A DNA stretch of 64,000 bases from JANNPJ01 sp965200525 (GCA_965200525.1 OZ241368.1:6510001-6574000); one strand, 5' to 3'; shown: positions 8,514 to 16,701, counted from the first letter of the stretch. The notes: generated by a model from the sequence alone, not told the origin. A program made the numbers and translations.

Positions 8514-8549
8514 TTGCGCCAATGACATAGTCTTTTGCGTATGACGCAA
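8514..8549. promoter_or_regulatory. Putative XRE operator overlapping the regulator's start codon
   Basis: A perfect inverted repeat TTGCGT-ATG-ACGCAA (8535-8549) has the start codon of the XRE-cupin gene as its centre. A second TTGCG half-site begins at 8514, exactly 21 bp (two helical turns) upstream, inside TTGCGCCAA. TAGTCT (8528-8533), 7 nt before the ATG, can serve as a -10 box. The arrangement suggests autorepression of a leaderless message together with control of the divergent methyltransferase. Confidence 0.5.
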
Positions 8550-9119
8550 GACAGTGAGCTCGACGAACTGGTCCGCAAGCGGATCCGGGGGTTGCGGCTG
8601 GCCCTCGGCTGGTCGCTCGACGATCTGGCCGGCCGTTGCTACCTGAGCCCGTCCACCCTGAGCCGGATCGAGACCGGCCACCGGCGGATCAGCCTCGACC
8701 AGCTGAGCGCGATCGCCCGGGCCCTGGGGACGACGCTCGACCAGCTGGTCGAGTCGGTGGCCGACGACGACGTGGTGATCCGCCCGCAGCACGACCCGGC
8801 CCGGGGCATCACCACCTGGATGCTGAGCCCCGAGGCCGGCCCGCAGGGAGTGACCGTGGCCAAGATGCGGATCACCCGGCCCGCGCCCCGCCGCGACGTC
8901 GACACCCTGAAGGTCCACCCGGGCAAGGACTGGTTCACCGTGCTGTCCGGCACGGTCGTGCTCCTGCTGGGCGAACGGACGATCACGGTCGAGGCCGGCC
9001 AGGCGGCCGAGTTCTCCTGCATGATCCCGCACGCCTTCGGCGCTCTGGGCGGCCCGGCCGAGGTGATCGGGATCTTCGACCACGACGGGCAGCGCAGCCA
9101 CCTGCGGCACGAGCCCTGA
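8541..9119 (+). CDS. XRE-family regulator with C-terminal cupin sensor domain
   Basis: 192 residues. An N-terminal helix-turn-helix spans about residues 9-66 (LRLALGWSLDDLAGRCYLSP, then STLSRIETGHRRIS). A cupin_2 fold fills residues 110-185 (KVHPGKDWFTVLSGTVVLLL and AEFSCMIPHAFGALGGPAEV). The design matches XRE-cupin transcription factors that bind a small ligand. The ATG at 8541 lies inside an inverted-repeat operator and 7 nt behind a TAGTCT -10 box, so the message is probably leaderless. The divergent methyltransferase is the likely target. Confidence 0.85.
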   Translation: MTQDSELDELVRKRIRGLRLALGWSLDDLAGRCYLSPSTLSRIETGHRRISLDQLSAIARALGTTLDQLVESVADDDVVIRPQHDPARGITTWMLSPEAGPQGVTVAKMRITRPAPRRDVDTLKVHPGKDWFTVLSGTVVLLLGERTITVEAGQAAEFSCMIPHAFGALGGPAEVIGIFDHDGQRSHLRHEP

Positions 9120-9122
9120 GGC

Positions 9123-9953
9123 TCATCGGCGCTGGAGCCGGCCGAGGACAGCGGCGTAGTGGCCGGGCAGCAGCCGGGCCAGCGCATCGACGAAGCGGGC
9201 CGAGAAGGCAATCAGGACGCGGCCTTTGCGGTGCTGGACGCCGTCCAGGATCTCCGTGGCGGCCTTGTCGGCCGGATAGGTGAGCACCTTCGCGAACCCG
9301 GCCCGGCCGGCCGCGACCTGTACGGCCGGGGCGTTTGCGGCCACCCGCGCGCTCTCGGCGATCCGGGTCCGGATACCGCCGGGATGCACCGTGGTCACGC
9401 CGATCCCGAGCGGGGCCAGCTCGGCCCGCAGCACCTCGCTGAACCCTCGCAGGGCGAACTTGCTGGCCGAGTAGGCCGACTGACCGGCCGGCCCGATCAG
9501 CCCGAACAGGCTGGAGACGTTGACGATGTGCGCACCCGGCGACTCGCGCAGGGTGGGCAGCAGGCCCCGGCAGAGGGCCACCGGCGCCCGGAAGTTGATG
9601 TCCTGGACCCAGTCGAACTCCTCCGCGGTGAGGTCGGCGAAGGCCCCGCCCATGGCCACCCCGGCGTTGTTGATCAGCAGATCGACCCGCGGTGACACGG
9701 TCAGGATGCGCGTGATCAACGAGTCGATGGCCGACAGGTCGGCCAGGTCGGCGACCTCGTCGTGGACGTCGAGGTTCGGGTACCGCTGCCGGACGTCGGT
9801 TGCCACCGCACCCAGGCGGTCGGCGTCCCGGTCGATCAACACCAGGTGGGTGCCTCGACCGGCCAGCTGGTGGGCCATCTGCTCACCCATGCCACTGGCC
9901 GCGCCGGTCAGCACGGCATGGGCACCGAAGAACGAGAACGGGGCGATCGACAT
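9123..9953 (-). CDS. Short-chain dehydrogenase/reductase
   Basis: 276-residue classical SDR. Cofactor motif TGAASGMGEQMAHQLAGRG lies near residue 17 and LVLIDRDADRL near 37, where the Asp favours NAD(H). LINNAGVAMGG, the catalytic Ser in NVSSLFGLIG and the YSASK active-site motif are all intact. The gene follows the AraC regulator by 40 bp on the same strand, as one transcription unit divergent from the flavin monooxygenase. The mycobacterial virS-mymA region also contains an SDR, so a role in the same oxidation or hydrolysis pathway is likely. Confidence 0.85.
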   Translation of the reverse strand: MSIAPFSFFGAHAVLTGAASGMGEQMAHQLAGRGTHLVLIDRDADRLGAVATDVRQRYPNLDVHDEVADLADLSAIDSLITRILTVSPRVDLLINNAGVAMGGAFADLTAEEFDWVQDINFRAPVALCRGLLPTLRESPGAHIVNVSSLFGLIGPAGQSAYSASKFALRGFSEVLRAELAPLGIGVTTVHPGGIRTRIAESARVAANAPAVQVAAGRAGFAKVLTYPADKAATEILDGVQHRKGRVLIAFSARFVDALARLLPGHYAAVLGRLQRR

Positions 9954-9993
9954 CAGGGATCCCTTCGGACGGAACTTCGGGCGAACAGGGTCG

Positions 9994-11004
9994 TCACGGA
10001 GCGGCCAGACGTCTGACCTGGCGCGGGGTGGAGTCCCACCAGCGCCGGGCGGCTCGGGACAGGGCCGCCTGCTCGGCGAAGCCGACCATGTTGGCGACCT
10101 GGCCGATCGGCAGGTCGGTGGTGGTCAGCAGGCGCTGGGCCTCGTGCCGGCGGACGCCGTCGGCGACCGCCACGAACGTCGTCCCCTCGGCCTCGAGCCG
10201 GCGCTGCAGGGTCCGCGGGTGCAGGGACAGCAACGCGGCGACGGCGCCGGTCTCGATCGGGCCGGTACCCAGGGACTGCTGGACGGCGGCCCGCACCCGC
10301 GGCGTCAGGGCCGAGACCACGTTCGGGGCCTGCTCGGCCAGGAAGGCCAGGGCCAGCGCGCGCAGGTTGTCGTTGACCGCACCCATGGTCTGCTCGCCCA
10401 GCCGACGGGGAACCCGCAGGACGGCGGTCGGCCCGTCGTGGTTCACCCGCACCGGAGCCCCGAAGAAGGCCTCGTGCACCTCGAGCCCGGCAGCCGGCCG
10501 GTAGGGCAGCTCCACGCTGTCCAGCCCGTACGGGCCGCCGGCCAGGTAGGTGATGGTCCGGTGCAGGAAGCCCAGGCCGCAGTCGGTGCCCTGGATCGGC
10601 CCGGCCGCCGTGGCCGGCCCGTAGAACAGCGCGGCCAGCTCCGGGTCGCCCGCCGGGTCGGGGCCCGAGGTCAGGGACAGCGAGCGGCTGTGCACGAAGA
10701 GGTAGCGGGAGGTGCACTCCAGGGCCTCGCCCAGGGTCGGCGAGTTCTGGATCGCCACGGCGAGGGCGCCGAGCATGGTCAGGTCCTGCCGGGCGGCGAT
10801 CCGCAGCCCCAGATCCGGGCAGGTCAGACGGGCGGCGGCCAGCTCCAGGACGGCGGCCGCGGAGCGTTCCCGGATCAGGACGTCGTCCCGGTCGAGAGCG
10901 TCCGGGGGCAGCTCCGCGGCCCGGGCGAGCCGCTCGGCGTCACCGCCCAGTTCGGCCACGGTGGCCCGGAAGCCTCGCAGGCAGGCCGAGCGGATGTACC
11001 CCAT
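9994..11004 (-). CDS. AraC-family transcriptional regulator (VirS-like)
   Basis: 336 residues from an ATG preceded by GGGAGGGG with good spacing; a 20-residue upstream extension is possible but unlikely. The N-terminal two thirds is the AraC-like arabinose-binding-type sensor (LGLRIAARQDLTMLGALAVA, then IQNSPTLGEALEC). The last 90 residues carry the double HTH (AALLSLHPRTLQRRLEAEG, then IGQVANMVGFAEQAALSRA). It is divergent from a MymA-like monooxygenase and is followed by an SDR, the same logic as mycobacterial VirS. Two direct repeats 21 bp apart in the intergenic region are the expected binding sites. Confidence 0.83.
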   Translation of the reverse strand: MGYIRSACLRGFRATVAELGGDAERLARAAELPPDALDRDDVLIRERSAAAVLELAAARLTCPDLGLRIAARQDLTMLGALAVAIQNSPTLGEALECTSRYLFVHSRSLSLTSGPDPAGDPELAALFYGPATAAGPIQGTDCGLGFLHRTITYLAGGPYGLDSVELPYRPAAGLEVHEAFFGAPVRVNHDGPTAVLRVPRRLGEQTMGAVNDNLRALALAFLAEQAPNVVSALTPRVRAAVQQSLGTGPIETGAVAALLSLHPRTLQRRLEAEGTTFVAVADGVRRHEAQRLLTTTDLPIGQVANMVGFAEQAALSRAARRWWDSTPRQVRRLAAP

Positions 11005-11027
11005 GCCGCCCCTCCCGAATGCGTTCT

Positions 11028-11065
11028 TGTCGCGTCTGGGCAAGAGTATGTCGCGTTGAGGCAAG
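11028..11065. promoter_or_regulatory. Direct-repeat operator for the AraC-type regulator
   Basis: Two 17-bp direct repeats, TGTCGCGTCTGGGCAAG (11028-11044) and TGTCGCGTTGAGGCAAG (11049-11065), agree at 14 of 17 positions and start 21 bp apart, placing them on the same DNA face. They lie between the divergent regulator and monooxygenase starts. A CAGACT sequence (11087-11092), 6 nt before ATG 11099, could be the -10 box of a leaderless monooxygenase transcript with the repeats just upstream, as expected for activation. Confidence 0.65.
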
Positions 11066-11098
11066 TTCGGAACCAGGACGACGAGGCAGACTCAGGCC

Positions 11099-12562
11099 AT
11101 GAGCAAGAGCGAACACCGGGACGTGGTGATCATCGGGGCCGGCCTGTCCGGCGTCGGTGCGGCCTACCGCCTGCAGACCGGCCGCCCGGGCACGTCGTAC
11201 ACGATTCTCGAGGCCCGCGACGACCTGGGCGGTACCTGGGACCTGTTCCGCTACCCGGGTGTCCGCTCCGACTCGGACATGTACACGCTGGGCTACTCGT
11301 TCAAGCCCTGGACCGGGGGCAAGTCGCTGGCCGACGGCGCGTCGATCCTGGACTACATCCGCGACACCGCGCGGGAGTTCGGGATCGACCGGCACATCGA
11401 GTACTCCAGCCGGGTCGTCGGCGCCGACTTCGACACCGCCCGGGCCCGCTGGACGCTGACCGTCGAGGACCCGCGGGACGGCTCACGGTGGACCATGACC
11501 TGCGCGTTCCTGTACTCGTGCAGCGGCTACTTCGACTACGCGCAGCCCCACGACCCGCCGTTCGAAGGCTCGGCCGACTTCGCCGGGCCGATCGTGCACC
11601 CGCAGTTCTGGCCCGCGGACCTCGTGTACGCCGGCCGCCGGGTGGTGGTGATCGGCTCCGGGGCCACCGCCGTTACCCTGGTGCCCTCGCTCCTGACCGG
11701 GGACGACGCCGCCGGGCACGTGACCATGCTGCAGCGCAGCCCGACCTGGATCTCGGCCGTGCCCGGCCGGGACAAGTACGCCGACCGGATCAAGGCCGTG
11801 CTGCCGGCAAAGCTGGCCCACCGGCTGGTCCGGGCCAAGAACGTGGCCTTCAGCACCGCCTTCTATCAGTACTGCCGTCGCCGGCCGCAGTCCGCCCGCC
11901 GACTGCTCACCGGCCTGGCGACCAAGATCCTGGGCGACCCGCAACTGGTTGCCGACCACTTCACCCCGGACTACGACCCCTGGGACCAGCGGCTGTGCGC
12001 GATCCCCGGGGGCGACCTGTTCAAAGCCATCAAGGCCGGCCGGGCCCGCGTCGTCACCGATCACATCGACCGGTTGGTCCCGGAGGGGATCCGGCTTCGC
12101 TCGGGTGAGATCCTGCCCGCGGACGTCGTGGTCACAGCCACCGGTCTGAGACTGTTGGCCTTCGGTGGCATCGAGCCCCGGGTGGACGGGGTCGCGGTCG
12201 AACTGTCGGAGCAATTTGTCTGGAACGGAGCGATGATGACCGGGGTGCCGAACTTCGCCGTCTGCATCGGCTACACCAACGCCTCCTGGACGCTGCGGGC
12301 CGATCTGACCCACCGCCTGGTGGTCCGGGTGCTGGCCTGGATGGACAGCGAGCACCATGCCGCGGTGGTGCCGAGACCGGAGACCGACCTGGTCGCCCAG
12401 CCGCTGCTCGACCTGACCTCCGGCTACGTGCAGCGTTCGCTGGGCGCGTTCCCCCGTCAGGGCGATCGGCGGCCCTGGAAGGTCCGGCAGAACTACGTGC
12501 TCGACTCCGTCACCACCCTGCGCACCGACCTCGCGCGAACCCTGGCCCCGGTGACCCGATGA
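11099..12562 (+). CDS. Flavin-containing (Baeyer-Villiger-type) monooxygenase, MymA/EthA-like
   Basis: 487 residues. The FAD motif is VVIIGAGLSGVGAAYRL at residue 9. The Baeyer-Villiger/FMO region reads GGTWDLFRYPGVRSDSDMYT near residue 42, closely resembling mycobacterial EthA/MymA. An NADPH motif VVVIGSGATAVTLVPSL follows near 182. These enzymes insert oxygen into ketones or oxidise S and N centres. The downstream hydrolase overlaps the stop by 4 bp (ATGA), so esters produced by oxygen insertion could be cleaved by the partner. Expression is probably driven by the divergent AraC regulator. Confidence 0.87.
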   Translation: MSKSEHRDVVIIGAGLSGVGAAYRLQTGRPGTSYTILEARDDLGGTWDLFRYPGVRSDSDMYTLGYSFKPWTGGKSLADGASILDYIRDTAREFGIDRHIEYSSRVVGADFDTARARWTLTVEDPRDGSRWTMTCAFLYSCSGYFDYAQPHDPPFEGSADFAGPIVHPQFWPADLVYAGRRVVVIGSGATAVTLVPSLLTGDDAAGHVTMLQRSPTWISAVPGRDKYADRIKAVLPAKLAHRLVRAKNVAFSTAFYQYCRRRPQSARRLLTGLATKILGDPQLVADHFTPDYDPWDQRLCAIPGGDLFKAIKAGRARVVTDHIDRLVPEGIRLRSGEILPADVVVTATGLRLLAFGGIEPRVDGVAVELSEQFVWNGAMMTGVPNFAVCIGYTNASWTLRADLTHRLVVRVLAWMDSEHHAAVVPRPETDLVAQPLLDLTSGYVQRSLGAFPRQGDRRPWKVRQNYVLDSVTTLRTDLARTLAPVTR

Positions 12563-13551
12563 GCACCTCCTGGGCCGACGACATGCTGGGCGACGGTTAC
12601 CGGCAGCACACCATCGAGCTCGGCCCCGACCCGGACGGCGAGGGTGAGATCGCCGCCGTCCTGGTCCGGCGCGATCCGGTGGCGGGCGAATCGGTGGACG
12701 GGGTCGTGCTGTACGTGCACGGCTTCTCCGACTACTTCTTCCAGACCGGCATGGCCGACTTCTTCGCCGCCCGCGGGCTGGCCTTCTACGGCCTCGACCT
12801 GCGCAAGTGCGGCCGGGGCCGGCGCCCCGGCCAGACCGCCCACTACGTCTCCGACCTGGCCTACTGCGACGCCGAGCTGGACCAGGCGATCGACCTGATC
12901 GCGGCCGAGCACCCCGGGTTGCCGGTGACCGTGCTGGCCCACTCCACCGGCGGGCTGATCACCCCGTTGTGGCTGGCCCGTCGCCGCCGGGCCGGTCGGA
13001 CCGCCCCGATCGCCGGGCTGATCCTGAACAGCCCCTGGTTCGACCTGCAGGGCAAGGCGTACATGCGCGGGCCGGTCGTCACCGCGGCGCTGCGGGCCGG
13101 GGCCCGGGCCCGCCCGTTCCGGGCCCTGGCCCTGCCGACCAGCGTCTACGGCGACACCCTGCACACGAGCAGGACCGGCGAGTGGGACTTCGACGTCGAC
13201 CTGAAGCCGCTGGCCGGCTTCCCGGTCATCGTCGGCTGGCTGAACGCCGTCCGTCGCGGACACGCCGAACTGCACCGGGGGCTCGACGTCGGCGTCCCGT
13301 CGCTGGTGCTGCGCTCGGACAAGACGTACTTCTCGTCGAGGTACAGCGAGGCCGGTGACCGGGCCGACATGGTGCTGGACGTGCGCCAGATCGCCCGCTG
13401 GGCCGGCTGTCTGGGCGGGGAGACCACGATCGTGCCGATCACGGACGCGCGGCACGACGTCTTCCTCTCCCTGCCGCCGGTCCGGGAGGAGGCCTATCGG
13501 CACGTCGACAGCTGGGTGCGGGCCCACCCGGCGCTCCACGCCCCGGTCTGA
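12559..13551 (+). CDS. Alpha/beta hydrolase (serine hydrolase, monoacylglycerol-lipase-like)
   Basis: 330 residues translationally coupled to the monooxygenase through ATGA. The oxyanion strand VVLYVHGFSDY is near residue 49. The nucleophile elbow is VLAHSTGGLI with Ser near residue 128. A C-terminal acid/His pair is suggested by ITDARHDVFLSL near residue 300. The family (Hydrolase_4) includes lysophospholipases and monoglyceride lipases. In the mycobacterial mymA operon the equivalent position is held by the esterase LipR, which belongs to a different hydrolase branch, so the comparison concerns function and layout only. Confidence 0.82.
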   Translation: MSTSWADDMLGDGYRQHTIELGPDPDGEGEIAAVLVRRDPVAGESVDGVVLYVHGFSDYFFQTGMADFFAARGLAFYGLDLRKCGRGRRPGQTAHYVSDLAYCDAELDQAIDLIAAEHPGLPVTVLAHSTGGLITPLWLARRRRAGRTAPIAGLILNSPWFDLQGKAYMRGPVVTAALRAGARARPFRALALPTSVYGDTLHTSRTGEWDFDVDLKPLAGFPVIVGWLNAVRRGHAELHRGLDVGVPSLVLRSDKTYFSSRYSEAGDRADMVLDVRQIARWAGCLGGETTIVPITDARHDVFLSLPPVREEAYRHVDSWVRAHPALHAPV

Positions 13552-13570
13552 TCCGGAGCCCGCCCGTTGT

Positions 13571-14341
13571 TCAGGTGCGGGCCAGCTCGGCCGCGACCTG
13601 ACCGGCCCGGGCCCCGTAGGAGGGCCCGAACAGGACGGCGTGGACCAGGAGTGGGTGCAACTGGTGCAGGCCGACCCGCTGCTGCCACCCGGCCGGAAGG
13701 GGCGACGTGCGCAGGTAGGCGGCCAGCACGTCGTCCAGGAACGGCAGCCCGAACAGGGCCAGCAGGGCCAGATCGGTCTCCGGATGCCCGCCGTGGGCGG
13801 CCGGGTCGATCAGCCGGGCGCCGTCCGCCGTCCACAGCACGTTGCCGCTCCACAGGTCTCCGTGCAGCCGGGCCGGGGTCACCTCCGGCCCGGTCAGGGC
13901 TGGATCACCGGCTCGTAGCCGTTCGCAGACCGCTCGCACCGCGGCCGCTGCCCGGGGGTCCAGGCTGCCTGCGGCCTCGGCCGGACCGGCGAACGGCTCG
14001 AGCCGGCCGCGAGCGTAGAAGTGACCCCAGCTCGGGGGCGGATCGCTCTCGTGCGGCAACGGCAGGGTGGCGATGAAGCCGGCGCGCCGCCCTGGCGGGG
14101 GTGCTCCGTGGAACGGCGCCCGGGCCTGGTGGGTGCGGGCCAGCCGGTGCCCGAAGGCGGCCGCCGCCGCGGGCGTCGCGGGCCCGGTGGCGTAGTGGGT
14201 CAGGCTGATCGAGCCGGCGGTGACCTCCAGCACCTCGGCCACCGGGACGCCGTCCGTCGCCTGCCCGAGCCAGCGCAGGCCGGCCGCCTCGGCCGGGTAG
14301 AAGCCGGGCTGCGCCTGCGGATCCCGCTTGGTGAACGGCAT
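13571..14341 (-). CDS. Fructosamine/ketosamine-3-kinase family protein
   Basis: 256-residue APH-fold kinase. The catalytic loop RLHGDLWSGNVLW (around residue 160) and the metal-binding ARLIDPAAHGGHPETDLALL are diagnostic for the fructosamine kinase family, which phosphorylates sugar-amine adducts on proteins or small molecules as a deglycation step. It starts immediately after the stop of the tyrosine phosphatase gene with no gap, so the two are co-transcribed. The N-terminal nucleotide-binding lobe is shorter than in full-length homologues (about 290 residues) but no break is evident. Confidence 0.82.
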   Translation of the reverse strand: MPFTKRDPQAQPGFYPAEAAGLRWLGQATDGVPVAEVLEVTAGSISLTHYATGPATPAAAAAFGHRLARTHQARAPFHGAPPPGRRAGFIATLPLPHESDPPPSWGHFYARGRLEPFAGPAEAAGSLDPRAAAAVRAVCERLRAGDPALTGPEVTPARLHGDLWSGNVLWTADGARLIDPAAHGGHPETDLALLALFGLPFLDDVLAAYLRTSPLPAGWQQRVGLHQLHPLLVHAVLFGPSYGARAGQVAAELART

Positions 14342-14860
14342 TCAGCCCTGAGGTTCCAGCTGCGAGCGGACGTGCTCGAGCAGGCCGGCCCCGGCCGCCT
14401 CGATCTGCTCGACCATCACCGTGAACGCGGCCGGTCCGTCGTAGTACGGATCCTCGACGTCGATCAGCGGGTCGTCGGCACCGGCCCGGATGGACGGGTC
14501 GAACGACCGAAGCAGCCGGATCCGGCGTCGAGCCTCGTCGTCCGGCGCCCACGACCGGAGGATGCGGGCGTGCTCCCGGTCGAGCGCGACGATCAGGTCG
14601 CGCTGCTCGAACCATTCCGGGTCGAACCGGCGGGCCCGTACCGACCGGCCGTCGTAGCCGGCGGCGCCGAGCGCCCGCAGGGCCCGCCGATCCGGCGGCT
14701 GCCCGACGTGCCAGCCCCCGGTGCCGGCCGAGTCCAGTTCGAGGCCGGGCCGGTGGGCCTGCTCGGCCAGCGCCCGCACCACGACCTCAGCCGAGGGCGA
14801 GCGGCAGATGTTGCCGGTGCAGACGAAACAGATCCGGTAGGCGGCGTCCATGCCGGTCAT
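14342..14860 (-). CDS. Low-molecular-weight protein tyrosine phosphatase
   Basis: 172 residues. The P-loop CFVCTGNICRSPSAEVV near the N-terminus has the CX5R(S) active site, and the general-acid Asp lies in DVEDPYYDG near residue 130, followed by a C-terminal helix. A second ATG three codons in is an alternative start. The family dephosphorylates phosphotyrosine proteins and in actinobacteria often affects cell-surface and metabolic signalling. It is first in a two-gene unit with the ketosamine kinase-like gene. Confidence 0.9.
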   Translation of the reverse strand: MTGMDAAYRICFVCTGNICRSPSAEVVVRALAEQAHRPGLELDSAGTGGWHVGQPPDRRALRALGAAGYDGRSVRARRFDPEWFEQRDLIVALDREHARILRSWAPDDEARRRIRLLRSFDPSIRAGADDPLIDVEDPYYDGPAAFTVMVEQIEAAGAGLLEHVRSQLEPQG

Positions 14861-14892
14861 TCTCCGGCACCCGGATGACGAACGGTCGCCGG

Positions 14893-15267
14893 TCAGCCGA
14901 TCCCCTGCTGGAACCGGTCCATCTGGCGGCGCTCGCGCTTCGTCGGCCGCCCGGTACCTCGATCGCGGACCGCGACCAGGGCTCTCTCCTCCTTCGGCGG
15001 CGGGGCCGGGGTCAGGTCGTCGAAACAGGTCACGGCCACGGCCGCCCCGACCCGCTTCTCGATCAGCCGCCTGACCACCACGATCCGCTCACCCCCGGGA
15101 GCCAGGGCGACGACCTTGTCGCCGGCCCGCACCACCGTCGACGGCTTGGCCTTGTGGCCGTTCACCGACACGTGACCGCCGCGGCAGGCCGTCGAGGCGG
15201 CCGACCGGGTCTTGAACAACCGCACCGAGGACACCCACACGTCCAGGCGCACCTCGATCGGATCCAT
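14893..15267 (-). CDS. hslR: S4-domain RNA-binding protein, Hsp15 family
   Basis: 124 residues. The N-terminal S4 domain covers residues 4-70 (RLDVWVSSVRLFKTRSAAST, then GGHVSVNGHKAKPSTVVRAGD and VVRRLIEKRVGA). A basic C-terminal tail (TGRPTKRERRQMDRF) is typical of Hsp15. Homologues bind stalled 50S subunits carrying peptidyl-tRNA and aid ribosome recycling after heat shock. It lies 32 bp upstream of the phosphatase gene on the same strand and may share its transcript. Confidence 0.85.
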   Translation of the reverse strand: MDPIEVRLDVWVSSVRLFKTRSAASTACRGGHVSVNGHKAKPSTVVRAGDKVVALAPGGERIVVVRRLIEKRVGAAVAVTCFDDLTPAPPPKEERALVAVRDRGTGRPTKRERRQMDRFQQGIG

Positions 15268-15371
15268 CCGGCCAGCCTAATCAGTGAACGCCGCGCGGGG
15301 GTCGTCCGGCACTCGGGTGCCGGCTTCGCCGCCCGGATGCAGGCCTCGCCCGGCCGAGTTACGTTGACTCC

Positions 15372-15806
15372 ATGGTCAGTGTTGAGCGCACGTTTCAGGT
15401 CGATCAGCCGCTCGAGCTCGTCGTCAGCTATCTCAAGGACTTCGCCCGGGCCGAGGCCTGGGATCCCGGAACCCGCTCGTGCCGCCGGGACGACGCGCCG
15501 GGCCCGATCGAGGTCGGGACGACCTGGCACAACGTGTCCGAGTTCCGCGGCCGGGAGACCGAACTGGAGTATCGCCTCGCCGTCCTGGAGCCCGCGCACC
15601 TGACTTTCGTCGGGCAGAACAAGACCGCCACCTCCACCGACGACCTGACCTTCCAGCCGTTCGGTTCGGGCACGTCGATCACCTACCACGCCCAGATCGA
15701 GTTCCACGGCCTGGCCAAGCTGGCCGGCCCGTTCCTGCAGTCGGAGTTCGAGCGGCTCGGCGACGAGACCCAGAAGCAGATGACCACGGTGATCAACGGC
15801 CTCTGA
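15372..15806 (+). CDS. SRPBCC (START-like) family protein
   Basis: 144 residues with the START/Bet v 1-like pattern: an N-terminal strand VERTFQVDQPLELVVSYLKD, the middle strands ELEYRLAVLEPAHLTFVGQN and SITYHAQIEFHG, and a long C-terminal helix ending TQKQMTTVINGL. The family binds hydrophobic ligands in a deep pocket; no ligand can be assigned. ATG 15372 follows TACGTT (15360-15365) by 6 nt, suggesting a leaderless message. Confidence 0.78.
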   Translation: MVSVERTFQVDQPLELVVSYLKDFARAEAWDPGTRSCRRDDAPGPIEVGTTWHNVSEFRGRETELEYRLAVLEPAHLTFVGQNKTATSTDDLTFQPFGSGTSITYHAQIEFHGLAKLAGPFLQSEFERLGDETQKQMTTVINGL

Positions 15807-15837
15807 ACCCACCCGTGCGCTCGGGCACAATGGGCGG

Positions 15838-15876
15838 GTGACCCAGCCGAACATCCCGCGGATCGCCCATGGCTGA
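15838..15876 (+). other. Possible 12-codon leaderless upstream ORF overlapping the YjbR start
   Basis: GTG 15838 lies exactly 6 nt after CACAAT (15826-15831), the spacing seen at other leaderless starts here. The 12-codon frame ends with TGA at 15874-15876, overlapping the first 8 nt of the YjbR-family gene (ATG 15869). The layout would couple translation of the downstream gene. The peptide itself is unremarkable, so this is only a candidate. Confidence 0.25.
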
Positions 15877-16261
15877 CGCCGACGATGTCCGCCGGCTGGC
15901 CTTGGCGCTGCCCCACACGGTCGAGATCCCCAGTGCCGGCTTCGACTTCCGGGTGGCCGACCAGGGCTTCATTTGGTCGTACCCCGAGCGCAGGCCGGGC
16001 GCCCCGCGCCGGATCCGGACCGACATCGCCGTGCTCTTCGTCGGCGACGAGGACGAGAAGCAGGCCCTGCTGCTGGGCGAGCCCGATCTGTTCTTCACCA
16101 CGTCGAGCTACGACGACCTGCCCCTGGTTTTGGTCCGCCTGGCCGAGGTCAGCGTCGAGCGGCTGACCGAACTGGTGACCGACGCCTGGCAGATGCGAGC
16201 ACCGGCCGGGATGCTCGACCAGCTCGACCAGACACAGGTCACCGGCAGCGAACCCGCCTGA
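15869..16261 (+). CDS. MmcQ/YjbR-family DNA-binding-fold protein
   Basis: 130 residues of the YjbR (DUF419) fold: DVRRLALALPHTVEIPS at the N-terminus, FRVADQGFIWSYPE in the centre, and the FFTTSSYDDLPLVLVRLAEV block, with a C-terminal helix pair LTELVTDAWQMRAP. The fold resembles a double-wing DNA-binding motif, but no function is established. A second, diverged copy follows after 13 bp on the same strand. Confidence 0.8.
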   Translation: MADADDVRRLALALPHTVEIPSAGFDFRVADQGFIWSYPERRPGAPRRIRTDIAVLFVGDEDEKQALLLGEPDLFFTTSSYDDLPLVLVRLAEVSVERLTELVTDAWQMRAPAGMLDQLDQTQVTGSEPA

Positions 16262-16274
16262 CTAGGCTGGTGCC

Positions 16275-16664
16275 GTGTCGCATCCGTTGATGTTCGACGA
16301 CGCCGATCCCGTGCTGCGCCGCCTGCGGGCCCTGGCCCTGCGCCTGCCGGACGCCGCGGAGAAGATCTCCCACGGCCATCCCGCGTTCTACACGACCAAG
16401 GTGTTCGCCTACTACGGCGGATCGGTGAAGGTGGACGGCGTCTACCAGCGCCACGAGCAGTCGGTGCTGGTGCTGGCCGAGGCCGACGACCGGCTCGCCC
16501 TGGTCGAGGATCCCCGGTGCTACCAGCCGGCCTACCTGGGCCCGTCCGGCTGGGTCGGGCTGGATCTGGACGACCGGACCGACTGGACCGAGGTCGGCGA
16601 GCTGGTGCTGGAGTCGTATCGGCTCACCGCCGGCAAGCGCCGGGTGGCCCGGCTCGAACCGTAG
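16275..16664 (+). CDS. MmcQ/YjbR-family protein, second copy
   Basis: 129 residues from GTG 16275, which follows TAGGCT (16263-16268) by 6 nt, so it probably has its own leaderless promoter although it lies just behind its paralogue. The sequence has the family's LRALALRLPDAAEKISHGHP entry helix, the FYTTKVFAYYGG strand pair and YLGPSGWVGLDLDD. It differs enough from the upstream copy to suggest an old duplication or separate subfamilies. The molecular role is unknown. Confidence 0.8.
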   Translation: MSHPLMFDDADPVLRRLRALALRLPDAAEKISHGHPAFYTTKVFAYYGGSVKVDGVYQRHEQSVLVLAEADDRLALVEDPRCYQPAYLGPSGWVGLDLDDRTDWTEVGELVLESYRLTAGKRRVARLEP

Positions 16665-16701
16665 GCCGCCTGGCCGTGAACCCCTCTCAGAGGAGCAAAC
16701 C

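Noticed and set aside
9520..12108. 862-codon plus-strand open frame across the SDR, AraC and monooxygenase genes
   Set aside because: It is antisense to two recognised genes and out of frame with the third; it is low-complexity and Arg/Gly-rich.
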